NCBI GenBank assembly: GCA_964599695.1
Contig: CAZRGP010000039.1
Coordinates: 1-18,207 of the forward strand
Source: RUG11783 sp964599695
Lineage (GTDB): Bacteria > Bacillota > Clostridia > Oscillospirales > Ruminococcaceae
Length of the DNA stretch: 18,207 bases
Reading direction: 5' to 3'
The first letter of the stretch is position 1; every line of letters begins with the position of its first letter. Below, one piece after another: positions 1 to 5,695 of this stretch. A program made the translations under genes and the position numbers. Under the pieces are notes generated by a model. The model saw only the letters and a program-made list of their open reading frames with translations, searched no databases and was not told the DNA's origin.

Positions 1-53
1 ATCCATTCGGATCGCTGGTCTCTTGTTTTTTATTCAGCTATTTTGCAACAGCC

Positions 54-91
54 CCTTTTCTGCCCGTAAACGCCGAGACGGGCAGGAAAGG
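54..91. repeat. Inverted repeat upstream of the esterase promoter
   Basis: Two 13-base arms, 54-66 and 79-91, pair with one G-T wobble around a 12-base loop. No T-run follows, so it is a poor intrinsic terminator as it stands. It lies just before the -10 box at 104-109, and its right arm covers the place where a -35 box would be. It may be the end of an upstream transcript or a protein-binding site. The rest of 1-147 holds no gene I can support. Confidence 0.45.
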
Positions 92-103
92 CTGCGTTTG
101 TTG

Positions 104-109
104 TATAAT
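104..109 (+). promoter_or_regulatory. Probable -10 box of the esterase promoter
   Basis: A perfect TATAAT lies 38 bases upstream of the esterase start. No good -35 hexamer is found 16 to 18 bases further upstream, where the right arm of the inverted repeat at 54-91 lies. The promoter may therefore be weak or need an activator. Confidence 0.45.
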
Positions 110-147
110 AATTCCATGAGTAGTTCACTTCCAGGAGGGAATCACGA

Positions 148-1683
148 ATGGCATACATGTATGGGAATGGAAAAGCGGCAATTCGTATCGCACAGACCGA
201 ATACGGCATGGTGCGCGGAGCGGAAGGGAACAATCCGAAATTCACGGTTTTCAAAGGTATTCCGTATGCTGCTCCTCCTGTTGGGGATCTGAGATGGCGT
301 TTCCCTCAACCGCATGAAAGGTGGGACGGGATCCTTGACTGCGTGGAGTTCGGCAACGCCTGCTATCAGTTTTTGGGAAAAAGAGAGGAGCTGAGAGACA
401 GTGAAGACTGTCTCTATCTGAATGTATACACTCCGGCGAGCAGTGTGGATGAGAATCTCCCTGTTCTTCTGTTTATCCCGGGAGGCGCGTTCATGGGCGG
501 CGCATCCAACGAGCCGATGTATGACGGTGAGGGGTTCTGCAAAAGAGGAGTGATCCTGGTTACAATCAACTACAGAACCGGTCCCCTGGGAATGCTTGTT
601 CACAGGGATATGGAGAAGGAGAATCCGTACGGAAGCGCCGGAAACATCTATTATCTCGACCAGATCTTTGCTCTGAAGTGGGTGCGCAAAAACATCCGCA
701 ATTTTGGCGGTGATCCGGACAGGATCACACTGATGGGACACTCTTCAGGCGCGGTGGCGGCCACTGCTCTCGCCTGCACGCCGCTCACAGAAGGAGATCT
801 TGCCGGATGCATCATCGACAGTGCTCCGGTGACCCACGACCTTCCCGATCCGGATGACGGGCCGCATTCTTCTCCGTTCTGGATGAAACGTGAGGAGGCA
901 TATCGCAGGGGCGACATGTTCGCTGAAGCTGCCGGCTGTTCTTCCCTGGAGGAAATGCGCAAGTTGTCCTGCGACCAGCTCAGCGAGATATACAAAAAAA
1001 TGCCCGGCTATCTTTGCTTCTTCCGTGGCGTTATTGACGGGTATGTCTTCCCGGAGGATCCCTGTGATGTGTATATCAGCGGAAGGCACCATGACATACC
1101 GTATCTGATCGGAGGGGCCGGGGATGAAGGCGCCATCGTGACCGAGTTCGCTCCAAGCGCGATTCTCACTCGGGAAAAGGTGAAGGATTATTCCCGTAAG
1201 TTCGGGGACAAGGCGGATGAGTTCGTCAGATACTGTTCCGGACTGAGCGACACGGATATCGCTGTGGCGATGACAGACAGCAATATCTACAGGGCGAGGA
1301 TGTTTGCCGAGACACAGCTGTGCAATCACATGAGGCCGGCGTTCCTTTTCTGCAACATCCGGCGTTCACCGGAGGGTTTCCAGGGAGCATATCACGGATT
1401 TGAGCACTATTACATTTTCCAGACCCTGGACAGGGACTGGAGAGAGTATTCTGCCAGTGATTACGAGCTTTCCAACAGGATAGCGGACTACTGGGCAAAT
1501 TTCGTGAAAAACGGGGATCCCAACGGACCCGGTCTGAAAACATGGACACCATATACTGCCGACTGCAGGGAAACGATGATGTTCGACTCCGCCCTTTGGA
1601 TGGGGGAGAGAAAACTTCCTAAACTGCAGCAGTTTAAACTCGATTATTTCCTGGACAAGTACAGGGAAGGTTTTCGTCCCTGA
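148..1683 (+). CDS. Type B carboxylesterase (alpha/beta hydrolase)
   Basis: This 511-residue enzyme belongs to the carboxylesterase type B / para-nitrobenzyl esterase family, which hydrolyses carboxylic esters through a Ser-Glu-His triad. The N-terminal GIPYAAPPVGDLRWR (37-51) and the EDCLYLNVYTP segment (86-96) are family signatures. The nucleophile is Ser199 in GHSSG (197-201). The acid is probably Glu327 in GAGDEG, and the base His416 in AYHGFEH. The oxyanion loop reads PGGAF (111-115) rather than the usual HGGGF. The length is normal for the family. No signal peptide is visible, so it should be cytoplasmic. The start is set by AGGAGGG at 133-139. It is a single gene ended by the inverted repeat at 1711-1743. 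Its natural substrate cannot be told from sequence. Confidence 0.93.
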   Translation: MAYMYGNGKAAIRIAQTEYGMVRGAEGNNPKFTVFKGIPYAAPPVGDLRWRFPQPHERWDGILDCVEFGNACYQFLGKREELRDSEDCLYLNVYTPASSVDENLPVLLFIPGGAFMGGASNEPMYDGEGFCKRGVILVTINYRTGPLGMLVHRDMEKENPYGSAGNIYYLDQIFALKWVRKNIRNFGGDPDRITLMGHSSGAVAATALACTPLTEGDLAGCIIDSAPVTHDLPDPDDGPHSSPFWMKREEAYRRGDMFAEAAGCSSLEEMRKLSCDQLSEIYKKMPGYLCFFRGVIDGYVFPEDPCDVYISGRHHDIPYLIGGAGDEGAIVTEFAPSAILTREKVKDYSRKFGDKADEFVRYCSGLSDTDIAVAMTDSNIYRARMFAETQLCNHMRPAFLFCNIRRSPEGFQGAYHGFEHYYIFQTLDRDWREYSASDYELSNRIADYWANFVKNGDPNGPGLKTWTPYTADCRETMMFDSALWMGERKLPKLQQFKLDYFLDKYREGFRP

Positions 1684-1684
1684 T

Positions 1685-1713
1685 TTGCTTTCCCCATGCG
1701 GTTTGCATATAAT
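1685..1713 (+). promoter_or_regulatory. Candidate promoter for the rpe operon
   Basis: TTGCTT (1685-1690) and TATAAT (1708-1713) are separated by 17 bases, a good match to a housekeeping promoter. The predicted transcription start, near 1720, falls inside the inverted repeat at 1711-1743, so the repeat could act as an operator for this promoter. Confidence 0.5.
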
Positions 1714-1747
1714 GAAGTGTACTTTATTAGTGTGCACTTCATTTTTT
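1711..1747 (+). terminator. Rho-independent terminator after the esterase, or an operator for rpe
   Basis: AATGAAGTGTAC (1711-1722) pairs with GTGCACTTCATT (1732-1743) over 12 bases with one wobble and a 9-base loop. A run of T's follows (1742-1747). This is a plausible terminator for the esterase. The left arm also shares bases with a TATAAT box at 1708-1713, and each arm is itself nearly palindromic, so it may instead or additionally be a repressor site for the downstream operon. Confidence 0.65.
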
Positions 1748-1765
1748 GTGGGGGTCATGTTGCTT

Positions 1766-2437
1766 ATGAGTCTGATTTGTCCATCCGTTTTATCCGCCGA
1801 TTTTGCCTGCCTTGGTGCTGAGGTCCGGGATGTTCTCGCCGGAGGGGCAGATTGGATCCATTATGACGTCATGGACGGAAGATTCGTTCCGAATATCTCT
1901 ATCGGGATCCCGGTGCTGAAGAGCCTTTCAAAGGCCGTGAAAGCGTTTTATGATGTACATCTGATGATCGAGGAACCGCACAGATACGTGGAGCAGTTTG
2001 CGAAAGCCGGTGCTGACATGATCACATTTCATGTGGAAGCGGAGGAGGATGTGAGCGGTACGCTCGATCTTATCCATTCCCTGGGTGTGAAGGCAGGCGT
2101 GGTGGTGAAACCGAAAACGCCCGCGGAGGCGGTGTTCCCTTATCTGGATAAAGCGGATATGGTCCTCGTCATGACGGTGGAGCCGGGATTCGGCGGTCAG
2201 AAGTACATGGCAGACATGTGTCCGAAGATCCGGGCGATCCGCGAAGAAGCGGACAGGATCGGAAAAAAGGACATGTTTCTTGAAGTGGACGGAGGGATCG
2301 CTGCGGATACCGTGGCGTCTGCCGCTTCTGCTGGAGCGAATGTGTTTGTCGCAGGCAGCTCCGTATTCGGAAAACAGGACAGAAAACAGGCGATAGAGGC
2401 TATCCGCTCCGCCGCGGACGCTGTTATCGGCGATTGA
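1766..2437 (+). CDS. rpe: Ribulose-phosphate 3-epimerase
   Basis: Rpe interconverts D-ribulose 5-phosphate and D-xylulose 5-phosphate in the pentose phosphate pathway; it is a cytoplasmic metal-dependent TIM barrel. With this start it has 223 residues, the usual length. The PSVLSADF opening, HYDVMDGRFVPN (32-43), DVHLMIEEP (63-71), the phosphate loop VEPGFGGQ (138-145) and EVDGGI (173-178) are all present. Metal ligands by family alignment are His32, Asp34, His65 and Asp175, with Asp34 and Asp175 as acid-base pair. The start at 1766 is chosen because homologues begin a few residues before the PS-LSADF motif; ATG 1757 is possible, but its G-run sits only two bases upstream. The gene leads a packed unit with the Rnf-like genes, an unusual partnership, since rpe often sits with rsgA and thiN in Firmicutes. 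Confidence 0.95.
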   Translation: MSLICPSVLSADFACLGAEVRDVLAGGADWIHYDVMDGRFVPNISIGIPVLKSLSKAVKAFYDVHLMIEEPHRYVEQFAKAGADMITFHVEAEEDVSGTLDLIHSLGVKAGVVVKPKTPAEAVFPYLDKADMVLVMTVEPGFGGQKYMADMCPKIRAIREEADRIGKKDMFLEVDGGIAADTVASAASAGANVFVAGSSVFGKQDRKQAIEAIRSAADAVIGD

Positions 2438-2442
2438 GTCAT

Positions 2443-3399
2443 ATGGAAGAAAATACAGTAAGACAATCTACATTGCACCCGAGTTTCCGTCCTTTCAGGG
2501 ACTATCTGGTCACGATGGTGCCACTGGTTCTTCTCGCGACCTATCTGTATGGCCTGCGGGTGGTTTTAATGCTGGCGATCGCCACGGTGACCGCTGTTCT
2601 TTGTGATCTTTTTGTTGCCATGCTTCGGCAGCGTCATATACGTCTATCAGACATATCCAGTTACGCTTTTGCCTGGACTGTCACGTTGATGCTTCCGGTA
2701 TCCGTTTCCTACGGCACGGTCATCTTCGCTGTCTGTGCCACCTTGCTGCTTGGAAAACACGCGTTCGGCGGCTACGGGAGTTATCCCTTCCATCCTGCGG
2801 CATTCGGATTCTGCCTCACGGCGATCAGCAACCCGAGTCAGGTCTTTATGTTCCCTGTGAAGGCCGGGAGGATCGCGCTTGGGTGGATCCCTGAAGTGAA
2901 CCTTCATCAGTCACCGGCAAAGACACTGCAGGAAGGAGGCGTACCCATGGTGGACCGGACGGACCTCCTTCTCGGGGATTTCTCCGGCCCTGTCGGCGGA
3001 ACGTTCTGCCTGATCATTCTTGCGTGCCTTGTGCTTCTCATCGTCCACCGGGCGGTGTGCTGGCACATTCCGGCGTCCTATATCGCTACCTGTGTCCTGT
3101 GGGCTTACATTTTCCCCAGGATCGATGTTTCGAGTGCGGAGTCGGTGCTCTTTGAGATCTTCTGCTGCGGTATTCCATTTGCTGCGGCTTATCTGGTTGC
3201 GGAGCCCACCGTGATCCCGCGTAACACTACGGCGAGATTTCTGTACGGTGCTGCCGCAGCCGTTCTCACCATGTTGATCTCGCGCTTTGGGATCTACGAA
3301 GCGGGTGCCCCGTTCGCTGTCCTTTTGTCGGCGCCGATCGGATACTGGCTGGACCGCCGTCTGGACAAGCCGGAGAACAGGGAGGCGAACAATGGCTAA
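2443..3399 (+). CDS. RnfD/NqrB-like membrane protein lacking the flavin-attachment motif
   Basis: This protein of 318 residues has about nine hydrophobic segments and aligns with RnfD, the membrane subunit of the ion-pumping ferredoxin:NAD oxidoreductase. FGGYGSYPFHPAAFG corresponds to the conserved FGG-G-N-FNPA motif, LLLGDFSGPVGGT to the LLLG-PGS-GET motif, and the end (VAEPTV to YWLDRR) matches the C-terminal RnfD block. The covalent-FMN motif (S/T-G-A-T) reads S157-P-A-K160 in this numbering, so the flavin-bearing threonine appears to be lysine. The ATDY-type motif near the C terminus is also altered. ATG 2443 is preferred; a TTG at 2434 would overlap the rpe stop. Neither start has a clear ribosome binding site, which suggests translational coupling to rpe. 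The stop overlaps the next gene by 8 bases. Confidence 0.85.
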   Translation: MEENTVRQSTLHPSFRPFRDYLVTMVPLVLLATYLYGLRVVLMLAIATVTAVLCDLFVAMLRQRHIRLSDISSYAFAWTVTLMLPVSVSYGTVIFAVCATLLLGKHAFGGYGSYPFHPAAFGFCLTAISNPSQVFMFPVKAGRIALGWIPEVNLHQSPAKTLQEGGVPMVDRTDLLLGDFSGPVGGTFCLIILACLVLLIVHRAVCWHIPASYIATCVLWAYIFPRIDVSSAESVLFEIFCCGIPFAAAYLVAEPTVIPRNTTARFLYGAAAAVLTMLISRFGIYEAGAPFAVLLSAPIGYWLDRRLDKPENREANNG

Positions 3400-4057
3400 G
3401 AAGGAGAAAAAAGTCCGCACCAAGGGAAGACTTGCGCGAAACGCCCGTGAGACGATCGCAAATGATTTCTTCCTTTTCAATAACGGCGTTCTGATACAGG
3501 GCTATGCGATGGCTCCTCTGATCGGAGGCGCCCTGAATCTGAGATCCGCTGTCCTGCTTGCCATCGCCGGTTTTTTGATGATCCTTCCGATCGGCGTTCT
3601 CGGCGAACTGCTAACCGGCGTTGTAAACCGGCATCTTCGGCTAGGCATCTGCGTATTTGTGACATCGATCATGATCATTCCGGAGATGGTGCTTATGTAC
3701 CGCGCCTTTGGCGGTGACGCCATCATCATTGGCCTTTATCTCCCGCTTTTGTTTGTCGAGAGGATCATTACCTTCCGCGCGACCGACGATGTAAGGGAGG
3801 GATTCCTGCGGTCTTTGCAGACGAGTTTTTCCCTTGCAGCCGGATATGCCCTGATCATTCTGGCCTGCGGCGCGATCCGCGAGATCCTGGGATCAGGTAC
3901 CCTTGGAGGAAGCCCGGTCCTTTCGGGACCGATATGGCCTGCCGCTCTGACGGCTCCGGGAGGGATCATCATCGTCGCCCTCTTTGCCGCTGCGTGGAAT
4001 CTTCTCTGCGGATTCGCCAAGAAGATGGTATTTACCGAGGAGGATCCCAATGTTTGA
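3392..4057 (+). CDS. RnfE/NqrD-like membrane protein without iron-binding cysteines
   Basis: This 221-residue protein has a basic, soluble N-terminal stretch of about 25 residues and then six hydrophobic segments. GAIREILGSGTL (160-171) is the hallmark of RnfE. In RnfE a cysteine in the GLCP loop and one in the VNC loop help hold an iron-sulfur centre shared with RnfA. Here the first loop reads QGYAMAPLIG, with Ala41 in the cysteine position, and the second reads FVERIITFRA, with Arg124. Both ligands are therefore absent. The start at 3392 is set by GGGAGG a few bases upstream (3380-3385) and by an 8-base overlap with the RnfD-like gene. The stop overlaps the next gene by 8 bases. The scaffold assignment is firm; electron transfer by this protein looks unlikely. 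Confidence 0.85.
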   Translation: MAKKEKKVRTKGRLARNARETIANDFFLFNNGVLIQGYAMAPLIGGALNLRSAVLLAIAGFLMILPIGVLGELLTGVVNRHLRLGICVFVTSIMIIPEMVLMYRAFGGDAIIIGLYLPLLFVERIITFRATDDVREGFLRSLQTSFSLAAGYALIILACGAIREILGSGTLGGSPVLSGPIWPAALTAPGGIIIVALFAAAWNLLCGFAKKMVFTEEDPNV

Positions 4058-4700
4058 CGGTTTGATGACAGGAATCATTCAGTTCGCCCTGACCGCGCTC
4101 GGCGCGGCAACGGTGCAGAACCTTCTCCTCACACGGATGGTGGGAGGAGACCATGTGCCGAGACAGGGAGGTCCGGTCGACGAGCGGATCTTCTGCATTT
4201 CGCAGACACTGTGCACATTTCTGAGTTCCATTGGCTTTTGGGCTGTCCAGCGTTTCCTGCTGCCACAGGTGACCTTCCTCGAGAGATTCGGGATCTCACC
4301 CTATTATTCCAAAGCGTACCTCTGGCCGTTCTGCGCGGCACTGGTCTGCGTCATTCTGTATTTTGTGCTGTATTCCGCTGCCGGAGAGGTGTTTTCCGGA
4401 AAGCTTTCCAAGAAGATAAGAAGACAATTGCCCTATGCCTGTTTCAACAGCTTTGTCTGTGCTGTTCTTTTCCGCATCGCTGCGAACGACTTCGGTTTTC
4501 TCAGGATGCTGGGATACGCGGCGGGCAGCGCGGTGGGATACCACGTTGCGGACCTTCTGATATGGGAGGGCAAAAAGAAGATGGAAGATTCGGATATGCC
4601 TGAAGCGTTCAGAGGCCTTCCCGGGACACTGCTATATATCGGCGGACTTGCCCTGGCGTTCTATGCACTGGCCGGAAGGGGAGTCGTCACGTTGCTTTAA
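4050..4700 (+). CDS. RnfA/NqrE-like membrane protein without iron-binding cysteines
   Basis: This 216-residue protein has about six hydrophobic segments. The N-terminal QNLLLTRMVG (23-32) matches the VNNFVLS-FLG helix of RnfA. The C-terminal MPEAFRGLPGTLLYIGGLALAFYALAG (183-209) matches the VP-AF-G-PI--I-AGLMSLAF-GF-G end of RnfA. The two RnfA cysteines that bind the shared iron-sulfur centre are replaced: the GICPFLG loop becomes VGGDHVP (Asp34 in the cysteine position), and the TNC loop becomes FNS (Ser134). Cys131 and Cys137 lie nearby and could in principle offer other ligands. The start overlaps the RnfE-like stop by 8 bases, with GAGGAGG upstream at 4037-4043. The D-E-A order is that of classical rnfCDGEAB operons with C, G and B missing. 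Confidence 0.8.
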   Translation: MFDGLMTGIIQFALTALGAATVQNLLLTRMVGGDHVPRQGGPVDERIFCISQTLCTFLSSIGFWAVQRFLLPQVTFLERFGISPYYSKAYLWPFCAALVCVILYFVLYSAAGEVFSGKLSKKIRRQLPYACFNSFVCAVLFRIAANDFGFLRMLGYAAGSAVGYHVADLLIWEGKKKMEDSDMPEAFRGLPGTLLYIGGLALAFYALAGRGVVTLL

Positions 4701-4732
4701 CATTCATTGTCTTTGACCTTCAGGGGGTAAAT

Positions 4733-5560
4733 ATGATCCGATATACGGAGCGCGGAGCGGAGCTTTTCAACAGCGCCAGACAGAAGGCGTACAACAGCCT
4801 TGAGAAAACGCTGGACTCACTGTACGGAGTGGAAGGGATAACGGAGATCCGCTTCCGTGATGAATGGCTTCGCAGGATGGACGAGGAGGGGGGAATCTTC
4901 TCCGACGGATGGTATTGCCCTCCGCCCAGGGGAACGGCTGTTCTGACCGGAAACAGAGTGATGTTCGATTCCCTCCGCAATGATTACAACTGGTCCGGGA
5001 ACGGGAAGATCGACTGGCAGGGAGTCCTTTATGCTTACGCTTCTCCGGTAGACCGGATCGAAGGACGGATCGGGGATATCTCGGTAACGCTTTATTTCGG
5101 CGACGACGGGCGTGTCCGGGATCATGTCCGCAATTGCCACAAAGCCACCATGGAGGTGTTTGAGCGGCTCGAAGAGGCCGATACAGCGGGCGATGTGTTC
5201 CGTATGTCCCAGGAGGTTTTCCTGAATCACGAACTGAAGAGCCTTGTGATCAGCCGGACGGATGACATGCCGATCAATCTGGGACACACCTTTACGAAAC
5301 TTGGGAGAGCTCCGGAAGGAGAGAAACTCTCCGGTGAAGAGAGAAACGAGCTCAGTTCGGGAAGAAAGTTCCTCAATGACGCAGCCTGCTGGGGATTTGA
5401 GGAGGGTCTTCAGTTCACCGTGGAACCTCAGCTGGTATCTACGGATGACGAGTCCCTTCCGAAGATCACACAGCATTATGTGGTGAAAAAGGACAAAGAT
5501 GGGTTTGTCGTCTGCAACGATATCGACCGTCTGTTGTTAAAATATAAACTGATCGGATGA
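4733..5560 (+). CDS. M24 'pita-bread' fold protein, probably a degenerate peptidase
   Basis: This 275-residue soluble protein shows the spacing of the M24 aminopeptidase/creatinase fold. ISVTLYFGDDG...RDHVR (116-133) is in the place of the two-aspartate segment, NLGHTF (182-187) of the GHGIG motif, and GLQFTVEP (225-232) of the FTIEP motif. PKITQHYVVKKDKDG (243-257) is in the place of the last E-D-V strand. By this alignment three of five usual metal ligands survive (Asp130, His185, Glu231), while the first aspartate is Tyr121 and the last glutamate is Gln247. It may bind no metal, as in creatinase, or act as a binding protein. It starts 32 bases after the RnfA-like gene with AGGGGG at 4722-4727, and a terminator follows, so it is the last gene of the unit. 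The family call rests on motif reading and is moderate. Confidence 0.55.
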   Translation: MIRYTERGAELFNSARQKAYNSLEKTLDSLYGVEGITEIRFRDEWLRRMDEEGGIFSDGWYCPPPRGTAVLTGNRVMFDSLRNDYNWSGNGKIDWQGVLYAYASPVDRIEGRIGDISVTLYFGDDGRVRDHVRNCHKATMEVFERLEEADTAGDVFRMSQEVFLNHELKSLVISRTDDMPINLGHTFTKLGRAPEGEKLSGEERNELSSGRKFLNDAACWGFEEGLQFTVEPQLVSTDDESLPKITQHYVVKKDKDGFVVCNDIDRLLLKYKLIG

Positions 5561-5565
5561 GAACG

Positions 5566-5595
5566 GTGCGTGTTACGGACACGCGCTTTCTTTTT
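5566..5595 (+). terminator. Rho-independent terminator of the rpe/Rnf-like unit
   Basis: GTGCGTGT (5566-5573) pairs with ACACGCGC (5579-5586), with one wobble and a 5-base loop, and TTTCTTTTT follows directly. It lies 5 bases after the stop codon of the M24-like gene. Confidence 0.85.
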
Positions 5596-5643
5596 GTGGT
5601 CTGCGGGAAGAGAAGAAATATATGCGACGCCTATGCGGTTTTG

Positions 5644-5652
5644 TGATATGAT
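5644..5652 (+). promoter_or_regulatory. Candidate extended -10 promoter for the coiled-coil/ABC-like unit
   Basis: TGATATGAT is an extended -10 element (TGn plus TATGAT). No good -35 is seen, as expected for this promoter type. It lies between the terminator at 5566-5595 and the start codon at 5696. A short palindrome, AGATATATCT, at 5658-5667 would be near the transcription start. Confidence 0.4.
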
Positions 5653-5695
5653 TAATTAGATATATCTGAAATTCGGTTTTGAGGTATTTTAGTAC

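Noticed and set aside
1685..1765. Longer N terminus for Rpe
   Set aside because: It would run through the hairpin and promoter region and adds residues not found in the family.
3287..3391. Upstream extension of the RnfE-like gene
   Set aside because: It lies entirely within the RnfD-like gene, is Arg-rich, and would precede the well-placed GGGAGG and ATG at 3392.
3984..4049. Upstream extension of the RnfA-like gene
   Set aside because: It overlaps the RnfE-like gene in another frame; the ATG at 4050 has a GAGGAGG site and matches the start of the family.
5658..5667. AGATATATCT palindrome upstream of the coiled-coil gene
   Set aside because: Ten bases of AT-rich palindrome are common by chance in an intergenic region; noted only as context for the promoter.
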